62,000 bases of DNA. Source: Branchiostoma floridae. Its lineage: Eukaryota > Chordata > Leptocardii > Amphioxiformes > Branchiostomatidae. The stretch lies in assembly GCF_000003815.2 (NCBI RefSeq), contig NC_049992.1, positions 21,611,232 to 21,673,231 on the forward strand, in the 5' to 3' direction. Of this stretch, positions 1 through 11,639 are shown piece after piece. The position numbers and the translations under genes were made by a program. The first letter of the stretch is position 1. The number at the start of each line of letters is the position of its first letter. The notes beneath the pieces were generated by a model. It was given only the letters and a program-made list of their open reading frames with translations. It searched no databases and was not told the origin of the DNA.

Positions 1-1484
1 GTATAAGTTATTAGTACTTTAATTGAATCTTGTGCCAAGGTATGTTTGTTTTTGCCTTTATCTAGACTTGAAAAGTGCTCCATTCCACCTTTAGGGCCGC
101 TTTTCGTGGAGGTCGAGTTTGTTACATATAACAACTTGAAGATTATATACTATCTGGTTATGCACTGAAATTCAATGTCCGTCCTTGCACCCAACAAGTC
201 TTTAGCATAACATGTCAAAAGTCAATAAGAAGGCATCAGTCAAAACAAATACACGTACAATATGTATAACATAGTTAGCTAAACCACACATGCACACTCA
301 CACTATACACATTCATTATTTCTAAATATAATGCATATGTTTGACATCCTAAGAAAGAGAGTTTATTCCTTAATCAATGACATACATTGGTTATTGTAGA
401 TAGGCAGCATCACCCTTTTGTCATAATGACATTTATGTTTCAGGATGTGCATGGTTCAAGGTCTGGTCATCAATACTTCTACCTGTATATTACAGAATGC
501 AACAATTAGAGCCAGAGTTAAAAAGTAATGCCATTGATTTTATACCAAACTCGTTTCTTCATTGAGTGAGTTGAAATTTTGCACAAAGGTGCCATATATC
601 CTCCTGATATTGCAATATTTCAATTTGTTCTTCAGTTTTTTTAAGAGTTGACTTGAGTGGAGTTCGAAATGATCACACCCTTGTTAGTCTGTCGGAAGAA
701 ATGACGGGTTCAATTTAAGTATCATTGATAATGCCCTAACTCACTCTGAACTATTGTAAGAAACTGAGCCTGCAATGCAAAGGTAATAGAAGTATCAAGC
801 TGCATATCTTTAAAAGCCACATGCCTATTTTCAATTTTGAAATCCAATCATTCTTCTTTTTTTTCATTGCTGAGTTGGAGTGAGGTACATGTATGAAAGG
901 TGACCGTCAGGGTACTGCATCAGCAGTTGGCTGATTAAAAGTTTCTGTAGCACATTCTCATAAACCGAGAGAAATCAAACTTAGCACACTTCTTGGCCTT
1001 TACACAATTAATAACTGTGGCAAGTTAACCTTCTTTTGGTTAATGAAAACAGTTTACAAAAACCTTCAATCAATAAATCAAATATGTGCTTATAAATACA
1101 ACTACTCTGAGCCCCTGACTCCATCCTAGCAGATGTCAAGGAGGAACTGTTGGGAATTTAGAAATGAAAGTCGGCCTATAGCCTATAGAGACATTATTAT
1201 ACAGGTGTAATTTAAGCTTCCTACAGTAATTGTAAAGTGGGTCTGATCTACATGTAGAGGAACTGACAAGTTGTAAGGGTGTGGTCACCTTGACGTCGAC
1301 TCAATTACTCATACAAATCTAAAAAACAAATTGATACATTTCAATCTCAAGAGAATAATATGCCTTTACCTTTGTACCAAATTGTAATTCATTCAATGAA
1401 AAAATTAGTTATAAAACCCATGACATGACATCCCCATGTAGCTTGAACAGCACAGTATTATAAATTTGGAGCTAAATACCATAC
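1..1484. other. Intronic or downstream sequence, no exon recognised
   Basis: AT-rich sequence to the left of the last visible exon of the G2E3-like minus-strand gene. No further exon with paired splice sites and continuing phase was found. The gene must continue off the left edge because the last visible exon ends in a good donor, so this is probably intron. Confidence 0.4.
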
Positions 1485-1550
1485 CTGAAGCTTTACTGAT
1501 GGTGGTGTCATTGCTTTAGCTCCCTGTGGCGTGCTGGTTTTTGGCCCAAA
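1485..1550 (-). CDS. Exon 8 of the G2E3-like gene, last visible
   Basis: 66 nt between acceptor ATCTACAG and donor GTATGG, phase 0 on both sides, 22 codons beginning FGPKTSTPQ and ending K-L-Q. The intact donor means at least one more exon lies beyond the left edge. Confidence 0.5.
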
Positions 1551-4500
1551 CTGTAGATAATGGGAAATAACAGGATCATCAGAAATCATTGATAAAGGCA
1601 TATGTAGTATTTATGTGTTATCAGGTCACCCCTGATCCTTTGTTAAAAACACAGAATAAAACCAACAAATGAGCTAAGCAAAGTGATACTACTATCATGT
1701 AGATCTCTTTCTGATTGGGTTTCACATGTATATTCAAATAATTGACCACTAGAAATTCTTTAATCACCCCCTAGGGCTCTTCTGACATAGCCAAGACGAA
1801 GTCGGTCAATGTCGTTTGGCTAAATGATATTTATCTTTAAATGTGTATTGAGCAGCAAGCAGAGTTTGCTGACGATGCATGTCACAAGAAGACATTTTAC
1901 AATTCACAGTCTACATTAAGATTGCCATGGAAAAATCACCCTTTTTTAATATTTCATTCAATTTGTGTCATTTATTTTTGCACCAGATCTAATAAAGGTA
2001 TAGCAAAGTTGTTGTTGAATTACAGCTTAAACCTAAATGCATTAAACAATGGTTCTAATTCCACATAGCTCCAGTGTTCTATTCAGAAATCTACAAGAAA
2101 CATTGAAGTTCACTTAATAAGGGTAGGAATAACCTTGTTATTTCAGTAATAGTATACCTGTAACTGTAAGTATGTACATGAGACATATGTGCATACCTGT
2201 ACTGTCTGCACTGGCAGCGTATCCTCATTTTGGCCAAAACACGGACTGGTTGTTTGACCAAGCTGTACTACCTAATGGGAATAACATGATACCTGTCACC
2301 AAGAATACAGTACTGAAAGGTGTGCCTAGATTGTAGCAACAAGCAGTCTGTTACAGCTAGATAATTCTTTTAACCCATCTTTAACCAAACTTTGATATAG
2401 TGGTATTAATATTCCAAGTGCAAGTTAGAATATTGCATGTCTATTAATAAAGTGTTGAAGAGCTGCCTATTCGCCTGTGTGCTATGCATATGGTGTCATA
2501 AGACATGGTCATTTGCTGGAATTACCAAATAAATCCATGTCATTGCTTCCTAACTTGGTGGATTTATTCGGTAGTTCCCCGCTGATGGGTGTGATATATT
2601 TTCATTAGAAATCTTGAAATTCATTAGGCAACCAACTCGCAATAATTCATAACTTAGATATTAAACAGCGGCCTTCTGATTGGTCAACCTTGTCCAGCTA
2701 TATGATAATGTAATATAATCACCAGAGAGTCTTCTGGGCTATCTTCTTCCAGCACCTACAAGCAGATCAAGGGATTGAGAAAGCAATTATCCTAAGCAGT
2801 AATAATCAAATAGCACCAAACAATGCAACTGAATGGACTAAATTTGTGCTTGAGTATTATTATTGTATTTTATTGCCTTGCTATATGATAATGTTATATA
2901 ATCACCAGAGACTCTCCTTTTGTGTCACCTACAATCTGCACCTATAAGTAGATAAAGGGATTGAAAAAGCAATTACCCTAAGCAGTGATAATCAAATAAC
3001 ATCCAACGATACAACTGAATGGACTAAATTTGTGTACAAAGTTTTATTTTTTTATTTTACAAAGTTTTTTTTAAGAGGGCATTGTCTCTCACTATGTACA
3101 ATAGTCATGTCTTGTAATTGAGTCACAATGATTGGAAAAAGTAAAACAAAAATGTGGTCATGTTAATCATGTGGGGTCCTTAGGATAAAAATTGTATGAC
3201 TGAGTGCCAGCTTTGTGTATGCGTTCTGGCAAGTAAAAGTGCAGATCTGAAATGACACTGTCACTGATAGCCTAGGTCTAAGTACTGAGCATACTATAAC
3301 ATCTTTGGGTCGCAAAAGCAACAATGAGAAGAATGAATACAACTGGTAAGTTGTATGTTAACAATAATGCACAATGAGTAACGACTTTAAAGTAACGGAA
3401 TTTGACCAGCACTCACAACAAACAATGGAAGTTTGAATGAGCAATACAAAATTACAGTAGAGTAATGTAATTAGCATTAAAGTGTACTCACATCATCCTC
3501 ACTGGAAGTTGCACTTGTAGGCTCCTAAAAAAAGAACACAGTGACAAGCATTAGAAGTGCATAGCATTGACTGTACAACTTTTACATTGCCTTTATCCCT
3601 GTATTTTGCCTTGAAAGGGGAACAAAGTACATAATGTCTTAAAACATGTGATCAATCAAATCAAGACAAGGTCTACAAAATATACACACTAAATAAAGTA
3701 CTCAAGAATTTTTGCTTAAATTGCAACTTGCAGATAATCACTGCACTGTGACTTGTACATGTACAAATTGCAACCAGTCCCAAGGCTACTATTTGCTGAC
3801 ATAGATGAAGTGGATTTAACAAAATGGTGCAGAAAACTCACCTTTTTACATGTGTCTTCAAATGGATGGTCAAGGAAATCCCTGGCTTCCTTCCAGTGTG
3901 GGTCCCGTCTTTCCTTTGCGTTTTTTTGCACCGCTGTCAAAATCGGAAATATGTTGCAAGAGCAGGGATTGACACAATATCTTCAACAAGTCAATTTTCA
4001 GGTCTCTTGAATTCGAAATAGTCAATGTTTGTATTGGGGTTATAGCACATAATGGGCTGATGCAATGACTACAATGTCATATTTCCTGTTTCCCCATCTA
4101 CCATAGGAAAACCTGTCAACTCTAGCTTTTGTCATTGATTAAAAATATAAGTGCCTCGTGTATTTCAGTTTTTATTTCTGTAACTGTATTCTATTATTGT
4201 GAAGGCCATTTTTTTCCATTTAAAAAAGAGAACAATTCCTACCTACCCACCTTAATCTTTTTAGGACTGAAATCAGTGAAAATCGAAACAAACCATTTTT
4301 CCTGATCTATTACAATTGATTGAATTGACAATTTGACTCTTAGGGATACTTGGCATAGTGTATGACTTTTAGTAAGTCTGTTTAGTCTTCCTTTGAAGCG
4401 ATGTACAAATGTAGCACTCACCCAGGTAGTCCCTCACAGGCAAAAGATACAGATGAATCTTCCACCCTGGCAGGCCCCTAAGCTCCTTGTATTTCTGAAC

Positions 4501-7500
4501 GGTGAACTGTTCCTTTGTGCCAGGGATGAACTTGAGCCAAACCCCATCCTTGTTTGTCAGTACATGTTTTCCATCACTACTGACAATCTTCCGGAGTGCC
4601 CTAAGCTTCCTCTCTGTCTCCTCCTGAATGATGGAAGCTGAGGCAAATACAGGCACTTTGACGCCAATACCACTGTCATAGACGGTGGTAAGGTTGTTTG
4701 TGGTTACGTTGCGTCGCAAGATTGACATCGTCACAATAACGTCATCCTGTAACAATACAAGATAATGTTTTGGTTCTCCATTGTGATGTTTGTGACAACT
4801 GGTCACAAGCAGCAAAGCTCAACTGATGATTTTTTCCTTACGGGGCTTGGGACTCAACATGCATATGCAAGTTTGTGCAAGTAAAATTGTTGTCATACTG
4901 TGGTTCAAGTAATTTCAGACCCAACTCGCATTAGTGCAAGTTGATTTGGGCCACTTTGATTACCATTAGAAATGACATGGGCACCAAGATTATCTGGCCA
5001 TGAGAAGTAAATGAAAATGTCCCTAAATCAAAGAAATAAGTGTAAATTTGTTACTAAATGTTGGACATCCATGATCCAGGTAAAAACTATATAAAGAGAA
5101 TTCAATCTCTACAATGTTTCCTTTAAGTTGTCTAACCATAGGAACTATATCTAAATGTGATTTACATATATGAGTGACATTTTCACTGATCATTACAAGT
5201 TTGTGACTTTGACATGTTCAAAAAAAATATTAGCTGTACTGGTATTGATTTGTTCAAAAAAATATTAGCTGTACTGGTATTGATTTGTTCCACATTTTCA
5301 TTCTAGTAACACCTGANNNNNNNNNNNNNNNNNNNNNNNNNNNNNNNNNNNNNNNNNNNNNNNNNNNNNNNNNNNNNNNNNNNNNNNNNNNNNNNNNNNN
5401 NNNNNNNNNNNNNNNNNNNNNNNNNNNNNNNNNNNNNNNNNNNCTATACACTAACTTAAAGATGGATCGCAGTACAAATGCAGGACACCGATTAAGTCAC
5501 TGCCCTGGTTTATTAAAACAAAAGACAGCCATTGCACAGAGGCATTGCACTGGCATTAGTAAGTTGTAAAAAAAATCTCAATTGAAAAGAAGAGTATGAG
5601 AGTGATTCAAGGAAGCCATAAACACCTAACTCTAGATTTTGGTCATGATAAGCAAGGAGCTTTTATCTGATAAAAGCTCCTTGTGATAAGCATGTAAAAT
5701 TTTTATTCTGACTATATTTTGGTAACCACTAATGGTGTTAAGCTTACCAGATTCTTGGTTTTCTTCTTTTTTGTTCCAGGTGTGTCGAAATACTGCTTTC
5801 GTTTGTATTCCGTTTTCTTCTTGTTGTCTTTGAATATCCTCTGGAACTCCTCCTCATCACTGCCACTGGAGTCCCTGGGGTCCCTGGACCCCCAGTCTTT
5901 GTATTTGACAGGGTGTTTGCCTTTGTATTTGGCTTTGCCTAAAGTCAAAGGTCAATTTTCTTTAATCCAAGTAATATTACAGGAATAACTAAATGGGTGA
6001 CATAATGGGGAATGAGTATATCTATCTGAACTGCAATGGAAAAGATGAAAGGGCTACACATTAACACAATCACAAACTGTTTGGATAAATGCACTGCCAA
6101 TTGACATAATATGTACATTTGGCCCAACATCACTAAAGATAAATTACAGACAATCTTATCAATATCAGGCAAATAGTCTAAACAGACGAAAAAAGGATTA
6201 ATTTATTATGATAATAAAGCCAACCTGAATACATGTACATACAACCTCTTCTTGAAGGTGAATTGTTAGGTACTGAGATTGAAACTGCCTGTACAAATGT
6301 GGACATTCTTTAGGTCAATCTTTACCAAGTTATTAGACTGACTAGATTCAGACAATCATAATTCATATGAATGGACTGTCCGACATATGATATAGGTGCA
6401 TGGATAGTAGCCTGAGTAAAAAGGGTGCAGCAAGTGGAGCCCTGGTAAGAATTGTTAGGGTACGCATGCCAATGATGCCAGGCTATTATGGAGAAAGATA
6501 TCCATATGAAAAGCAAATTGTGAGAACTTGTACGTACCAAGACTGCTGGTCGATGGCACAGCACCAGGGGTACTGCAATTGTCACACTTCTTGCCACATT
6601 TCCCACAATTCCTGTTTGACGTCATACCCTGTTCTGAAAAATGAATACAATGTCACTATTAAGAAGTCCAAGACCACAAATGTTCACTACAAACTTTTTT
6701 CCAGTGATGTTTTCTAAATGTTTCCAAGCGATTAAGCAAATAATGAACTCATTTGCCCAAATAATAAAGTTGGTATAACTATTCAATACTGCTCCGCCCG
6801 CCCTCGGGGACCCAACAAACTCCTCGGGTGGTATATATACACACAACAGAACCCAGCTTCGAATTCAGTAAGACATTGGTAAGATTTCGATCAAAGACCA
6901 ATAATCTGACAAAGAAGTACAAGTTTCGGCAAGATCACAACAACCTCAGAGGTCGCATTACCATTCATTACCATGCCTTTTCAAGGAACTGTTTGTTTGT
7001 TTGTTTATTTGAAACGGTTTGCAAGTTGGCATTGTTAACGCAAAATACAAACCGTTTCCTGTCATTTGCTGTCGGATTTCCAGGCCTAACCGATATAGAA
7101 CCGTTTCATTTCTTGTATCATGAACGGGGCCTAAGTTGGAGACGCCCACCTTTCTCATGCAAATATAAACAATTAAAGAATCAACAGAAAGGGAAAACAG
7201 CATATCAATCACATTCCTGAACATCTTTATTCAAAACATAAAGAGGGAAAGTTTCAAGAAACAACAAAAGTGAATAACAATATCGAAAGGACAAAGAAAC
7301 TTTACAGCCTACACAGTGGCGGTCAATATGTAAAATAAACAGTTTCTATAACAAAGAAACTGGGAAAGAAAGAAAAAAATGGCTGAGGAAAGATGGCCAC
7401 GTTCTAAGTTCTAAAGTCCTTTATTAATATTAGCCAAGAATGCTGCAGTGATATTTGTCTCTTTCTCATGTTTGACAGTCCTTGTTCAGTTGCTGTTTTA

Positions 7501-8053
7501 TCTTGAAAATGCTCAAGGCATTAAATATCAAAGTTTATTGCAAAGTCATAGCCGTGGGCTATTTGCAGGTAACATGAGAGATTCAAACAGTGTAACTAAA
7601 AACAATATCAAGGGTGTCTACTTTAGTCTAAAAGCTAACTGTAGATCCTGGGTTATTGGGTTCGACTTCTTTTTTGATGACTGTCGAAAACAAAAGATCC
7701 CACCTTTTCTATTATGTGTGGGTTTTGTGATTAAACNNNNNNNNNNNNNNNNNNNNNNNNNNNNNNNNNNNNNNNNNNNNNNNNNNNNNNNNNNNNNNNN
7801 NNNNNNNNNNNNNNNNNNNNNNNNNNNNNNNNNNNNTGGCTGTGTTGGATAGTCCATTATTTTATAAAGCAAGAATTGTCTAAATTTTGTACATGAAATA
7901 GGAAAAATTTCCCGAATACATAAAACGAGGGTCCTGTGTCCGAGGAGGTGCCTCGAGCATGTAAAACAGCCTCAGTGCTCAAACAAATTTGGGTAACGGG
8001 GGCCGCCATAAGATGCCCGCTTTTTTTACGCGCTCAAACTCACGGCGCTCCAT
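1485..8053 (-). CDS. G2E3-like (HECT-family type) protein, N-terminal exons; gene runs off the left edge
   Basis: Eight exons (8053-8044, 6633-6538, 5938-5748, 4746-4422, 3933-3842, 3524-3492, 2271-2197, 1550-1485) splice in phases 1,1,0,1,0,0,0 without a stop, giving about 296 residues. In order they show a Cys cluster CGKCGKKCDNC (residues 13-23, zinc-ribbon-like), a Lys/Asp/Glu-rich linker (37-99), a segment of about 108 residues (100-207) with FIPGTKEQFTVQKY and WKIHLYLLP, then an acidic/Ser-rich tail and two short Gln-ending exons. From family knowledge, the pattern of a beta-rich stretch, a 'PGT-x-FT-x-x-YK' motif and a hydrophobic 'LYLC/LYLL' strand recurs in fish and amphioxus proteins named G2/M-phase E3-ligase-like, which carry a C-terminal HECT domain. 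No HECT domain is visible here, so ligase activity is inference. Phase agreement across seven junctions is strong evidence for a real gene; the family name is less sure. Confidence 0.6.
2197..2271 (-). CDS. Exon 7 of the G2E3-like gene
   Basis: 75 nt between acceptor CATTAG and donor GTATGC, phase 0 on both sides, 25 codons ending V-Q. It contains TTSPCFGQ. It resembles the next exon in size, phase, FG dipeptide, Thr/Ser/Pro content and a final Gln, so the two may be duplicated exons. Confidence 0.5.
2699..3034. repeat. Two-copy tandem duplication in intron
   Basis: The ~150-bp sequence at 2699-2849 (starts TATATGATAATGT, ends GGACTAAATTTGTG) recurs at 2881-3034 with scattered substitutions. 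It lies in the intron between exons 7 and 6. The remainder of 2272-3491 shows no exon. Confidence 0.7.
3492..3524 (-). CDS. Exon 6 of the G2E3-like gene, 33-nt microexon
   Basis: Acceptor TTTTTTTAG and donor GTGAGT bracket exactly 11 codons, EPTSATSSEDD. Phase 0 on both sides, so it could be skipped without a frameshift. Acidic/Ser tract, a plausible CK2-type phosphorylation segment (inference). Confidence 0.5.
3842..3933 (-). CDS. Exon 5 of the G2E3-like gene
   Basis: 92 nt, acceptor TTTTGACAG, donor GTGAGT, phase 1 in and phase 0 out. It encodes an Arg/Lys/Asp-rich helix-like segment including RRDPHWKEARDFLDHPF. No domain recognised. Confidence 0.6.
4422..4746 (-). CDS. Exon 4 of the G2E3-like gene, ubiquitin-like/PB1-like segment
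   Basis: 325 nt, acceptor TGTTACAG, donor GTGAGT, phase 0 in and phase 1 out. It encodes 108 residues. The core has GVKVPVFASASII, a Lys/Arg helix (ETERKLRALRKIV), GVWLKFIPGTKEQF, and WKIHLYLLP. In G2E3-like fish proteins an equivalent stretch precedes the HECT domain by several hundred residues and looks like a ubiquitin-type beta-grasp. This is the longest and best-supported exon of the gene. Confidence 0.7.
5217..5316. repeat. Two direct copies of a ~37-bp unit beside an assembly gap
   Basis: The unit beginning TTCAAAAAAATATTAGCTG and ending GATTTG occurs twice back to back (about 5217-5290), directly before the 127-N gap (5317-5443). The rest of the 4747-5747 intron holds no exon that I could see. 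Confidence 0.6.
5654..5682. repeat. Near-perfect 14-bp-arm palindrome flanked by a 9-bp direct repeat
   Basis: Arm AAGGAGCTTTTATC, one unpaired T, then its exact reverse complement. TGATAAGCA is present on both sides (5646-5654 and 5684-5692). It could be a tiny foldback insertion with target duplication, or a chance hairpin in the intron before exon 3. Confidence 0.6.
5748..5938 (-). CDS. Exon 3 of the G2E3-like gene, basic/acidic linker
   Basis: 191 nt with acceptor TTTAG and donor GTAAGC. It encodes 63 residues rich in Lys, with a run SGSDEEEFQRIF and a KKKKTK block that could act as a nuclear localisation signal. It enters in phase 1 and leaves in phase 0, as its neighbours require. Confidence 0.65.
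6538..6633 (-). CDS. Exon 2 of the G2E3-like gene, Cys-cluster exon
   Basis: Acceptor TTTTTCAG before 6633 and donor GTACGT after 6538. It encodes a CxxC-x3-CxxC cluster, CGKCGKKCDNC, likely one zinc site, followed by a Ser/Thr/Pro stretch. An internal ATG at 6625-6623 could be the start if exon 1 is wrong. It ends in phase 1, matching the next exon. An alternative acceptor at 6630-6629 would still keep that ATG. Confidence 0.6.
6634..8043. other. Intron/5' region between candidate exon 1 and exon 2
   Basis: No further exon seen. It contains a GC box-like stretch (about 6792-6803) and TATATATA (6832-6839) that could serve as a core promoter on either strand, and a 100-N gap at 7737-7836. If exon 1 is wrong, the TATA region would be the nearest candidate promoter for a transcript entering at 6633. 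Confidence 0.3.
8044..8053 (-). CDS. Candidate first coding exon (start codon plus 10 nt)
   Basis: The minus strand reads ATGGAGCGCC followed by the consensus donor GTGAGT. It ends in phase 1. Joined to the exon starting at 6633 it gives M-E-R-Q-Q-G in frame with the Cys cluster. It lies in a CpG-richer stretch (about 7935-8240). The alternative is that translation starts at the ATG at 6625 and this exon is not coding. A coding piece of 10 nt is easy to hit by chance, so confidence is limited. Confidence 0.35.
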
Positions 8054-9088
8054 CACTAGTTGCCAAAGGGTGGTGAAGTTTTGATTAATGAATTTTTAAC
8101 ACATTCATCTAGAGACCATACTTGAATAAGAAAGGCATCCATACTGTTCATGAACCCTTCACCTTCAACTGGCAAACACCGAGGACGTTATTGTGAATAT
8201 AAAGTCCGATTTTGAGCTGCGTTAAACAGTGCGCCCTAACTTGCCCTGCTTTTGGAATTTGCTCTCTTTGGAAGCTGGTGACCAATTTAGACAAACAAAA
8301 ATAAAAATTTTAATTCTATGATATATTAGCTTTCTTTTGACAGTAGAATTGTGATTGTGTGTGCTTCTTGTCTCCTACGAGGAGGGGTAAATCTTTCACA
8401 ATCCAGGACGTGTTTTCATGGGAAATGGGCGAAATGCACTGAATGCGGCGGCACGACTAACAAAATCATTACGAAAAACGACAACGCCAAAATCACAAAA
8501 AATCTCTGTGTACGTATTGGGAAACATATTCGACATCACTCTGTGAAACTTCATTTTTATAGATGGTACAAATTATTTGTTAGAGTAACAAATCTTTGGG
8601 CGTTCGCTTGTCTGCCCCCTGCGGGGCCACGCTCCCTGGGGAAAACAACGGCTGGTGATACTTATGTTGTTGTTTTTTCTGTGGCCAGTCTTCTACTCAA
8701 CAAACATTTGAAGACCAATATTTGTAGTGTTTTGTGAAGCTTTATTTCTTATGTGTATGACAGTTGTGTGGCTGTTTTTTACTGGTAGTTTATTTATGGA
8801 CACGAGCCACCAATACCAGTAGTAACAGGTGACCACAGTGATTCGGCGCTACCAACATTATTGTGAAAATTCTGTCTTTAAAAAAAAGGGAAGTGAATAT
8901 GTGTTTGATAGAAAAAATATGTGTTTGATAGAAAAAAAGCTGTTTGTTTGGACGTGGTTTATTTGCCTTTCTAATCATCATAGTCAGTGGCAACAAACAC
9001 GGCGTACTTATGCATAATAAGATCAGCAAAAAATCTGGGCATTTTAGGGCAGGGGCATCTTAGGGCGACCCCGTTACCTACTGACCGC
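8054..9088. other. Presumed 5' flank of the G2E3-like gene; no gene seen
   Basis: CpG-containing near 8200-8460, then AT-rich. It contains a 19-bp direct duplication (GTGTTTGATAGAAAAAA units, about 8898-8938). A 128-codon open frame at 8351 has no recognisable domain and is treated as chance. Confidence 0.3.
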
Positions 9089-9162
9089 TAGCCTGGATAC
9101 CATACCCCAACCTCAAAAATATCTTGAGATCGGTCTGGGGTTTGGTAACTGGGGTCAGGCTA
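9089..9162. mobile_element. 74-bp MITE with 9-bp target duplication
   Basis: It starts TAGCCTGGATACC and ends GGTCAGGCTA, arms being imperfect inverted repeats meeting near the centre (AATATCTTGAG). Flanks are ACTGACCGC (9080-9088) and ACTGACTGC (9163-9171), 8 of 9 identical. It is the same family as 22092-22510. The 9-bp duplication points to a Mutator-like, hAT-like or Merlin-like transposase, which cannot be decided here. Confidence 0.75.
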
Positions 9163-10099
9163 ACTGACTGCTGGTAATACACCAGATATTCAGTCTACTA
9201 CATGTATATGCACTTGGTAAGTAAAGAATAGTAAATCAATTGATTTTTTTTTAAATTATAAAGAGCGTAAGAATCTGAACACTTTCCCTGCTCTGGAACA
9301 ATGTTATTTGAGCATTTCTAATCTCAGGAATGCACTTCTTAAGTTGAAATTTCATGGTAGCTGGCCAAGGCTTCATGTGCCATTCACCTGCAGCTGACCC
9401 CAGTATCCCTATGGGTCAGCCAGGACTCAACCTTCTGTTTGTCTTGCAAGACCTGCAGTGGTGATGGGAGAAAAATCTGTTGTGAANNNNNNNNNNNNNN
9501 NNNNNNNNNNNNNNNNNNNNNNNNNNNNNNNNNNNNNNNNNNNNNNNNNNNNNNNNNNNNNNNNNNNNNNNNNNNNNNNNNNNNNNTACAAGCAACCTGA
9601 CAGATCTACATTGTACCAAATAGCAAACAGCCAAACAACCAGAGAGATCTGTGTCTTATTATCATAACTGTTATGCACTAATATTTTAAAATCTAAAGTA
9701 AACTACTAATGTCTCAGGGTTGTGGGCAAGCACTGTGTTCTGTGACTGCATCAAACTTTTTACAAAGACCGTTTCATAAACAAGTGCTACAAACCTAAAG
9801 AATCTAAGGCGGTAAAATGTGTGTTTATATAGAAACTCATCTATATCGGAGGGAAGTAGTCCAGATGAAAAAAAAGTATCTGCATGTCAGACCTGTCTTC
9901 TGTTGTCAACTTAGGACAGTTTGAGGGTGCTGACTAGTTCCACTGATATGTCCCTAAGTATACCTGTCCTTTAGGGTCACTGGACATTTGTTCAGGACAT
10001 GACACAGAGTCTGGCGTCCTTGGCAGGGAGGGCACTAGAATTTCCCCCATCGAATTAGTTTGTCATACATTTGTATGTTGGGAGCCTTCTGCAAATTCA
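9163..10099. other. No gene seen; includes 100-N gap
   Basis: Unassigned sequence with the gap at 9487-9586. A Cys-containing plus-strand frame before the gap (near 9430-9486) cannot be confirmed because it runs into the Ns. Confidence 0.3.
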
Positions 10100-11037
10100 A
10101 CTAGAGTTCCACGAACACATACCTTTGCCAAATAACAAGGTTTGTTATGTAGAATGATGTCTGTAGACAAATGCGTTACTCATTTCATTTTCTTTATAAT
10201 TATATGCTTGGAGTTGGTTTATAAAATTTCAACATTGATTATGCAAATTAGATCCCAAGGTACCATTAATCGATATCAAATTGTATCAAGCATTACTTAA
10301 GCTATCAGCATACCAAAAATCATGATGATCCTTTGATCCATTCTTGACTTATTCTCTTTCAGTCTTAAATAAAATACACCCCTTACTCTCTTCCCTCTTT
10401 CTCAGTTACATATGTGACAACTTTGATGAAAGTACGATAATGAAATGCAGTGGGTTTTTGTACTTTTCCTAATTGATTAGGCAAATTAGCTGTTGATTTG
10501 CATAATTGGTATCTCATTATTTAGGTCTTCACTTACGCTACCTAAATACCAAAAAACATGATGATCCGTCAACATGTTCATATTTTCTCATTAATAATGC
10601 AAATGAGGTCATCATTTGCATAATTGATATCTATAGATATTTCTCTCCTTCCCAGCTACATATGTGACAAGTTTGAAAGTCCTATCATGGAATGCTGTGG
10701 ATTTATAAATTTTCCTAATTAATTATGCAAATGAGCTGTTGATGTGCATAATTCGTATCTCATTATGTAAGTCATCACTCATTCTATCTACATACCAAAA
10801 ATCATGACGATCCGTCAACATGTTGTAGAGTTATTTCGTCCAAAGTTGAGTTTCTGCTGCAGTACCTTAGCAAGCCGCTAGGGGGTCCATTATCAAACTT
10901 GACCTTCGTTTCCCAATCCCTACCCACCTACCAAATATCATCAGGATCCATCCCAGGCTTCTCGAGTTATGCTGTTAACACACACACAGACACACAAACA
11001 CATCCAAAACCTAACCTTAGCCATTCTGGCAAAGGTA
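10100..11037 (-). mobile_element. Helentron-like element H1, ACCTTTGCCA subfamily, complete
   Basis: Read on the minus strand, the 5' end is TACC with a hairpin ACCTTTGCCA/TGGCTAAGGT (11037 leftwards), then a (TG)(TCTG) simple repeat (about 10979-11000), a body of repeated modules, and the 3' end GGCAAAGGTATG..GGAACTCTAGT at 10100. The 3' subterminal TGGCAAAGGT is the inverse of the 5' ACCTTTGCCA. The body has repeats of 'CATGACGATCCGTCAACA' type and ATGCAAAT/ATTTGCAT pairs. No coding capacity. Confidence 0.75.
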
Positions 11038-11639
11038 AAATTGTTGCAGTGGTTTTAGTCTATTGTCCAGGTTTGTGCGGCAACCCCTCAGCTCCAAAAC
11101 CATAACTCCACAAATGTGCATTTTAGTTGTATGAAACTGTTCAGAAGTCACCCTCAAGCTTAAAGCATCGAGAAGCAAGTACCATTTCCACCACCCTGTC
11201 ACAATTGCAAGGGGGTAGGCACTACTTCTAAGTTTGCACAAAGCCCACCATACCACATATTTATCTAGAAAATTTTATATAATATTCCCTGGAGAATCCC
11301 TTCTTTACTTTTTTGTAGACAGTCAATGAAAACATATCTGGATATATATATCTTTCAACCACATTTTTAACAATGTACATTATGTACTTATTGTCTAACT
11401 GTGAATTCAGACATCCATAGAAAAAAGTAACCGATATCGTTTCAAATTTCCCTTACGCCTTGTAACCTGAATTCCTTACAGCTGTTCATCAGTTCATATT
11501 CAATTTGATGACAGAGTGATAACGCGCCTACTCACAATAGGGGATGTGTTGAAAAGTCCGAATGTTTGAAGCGTAGCCACAACTTGACTGTACATTAAAT
11601 ATATGTAAGTCAATTGGGAACAATGTCCCAAGCTCTGCT
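11038..11639. other. No gene or recognisable repeat seen
   Basis: Unassigned sequence between element H1 and a LINE remnant. Confidence 0.3.

Noticed and set aside
3753-4021. Plus-strand frames overlapping exon 5 of the G2E3-like gene
   Set aside because: Shadow frames of the minus-strand exon, which alone has matching splice sites and phase.
6792-6839. GC box and TATATATA as the promoter of the G2E3-like gene
   Set aside because: Plausible but orientation is ambiguous, and a start exon further upstream (8053) fits the phase better.
8351-8737. 128-codon plus-strand frame
   Set aside because: No domain, no splice context, Cys and Lys scattered; probably chance.
9420-9486. Cys-rich plus-strand frame (FCLSCKTCSGDG) as a zinc-finger exon
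   Set aside because: Runs into an assembly gap after ~20 codons; cannot be tested.
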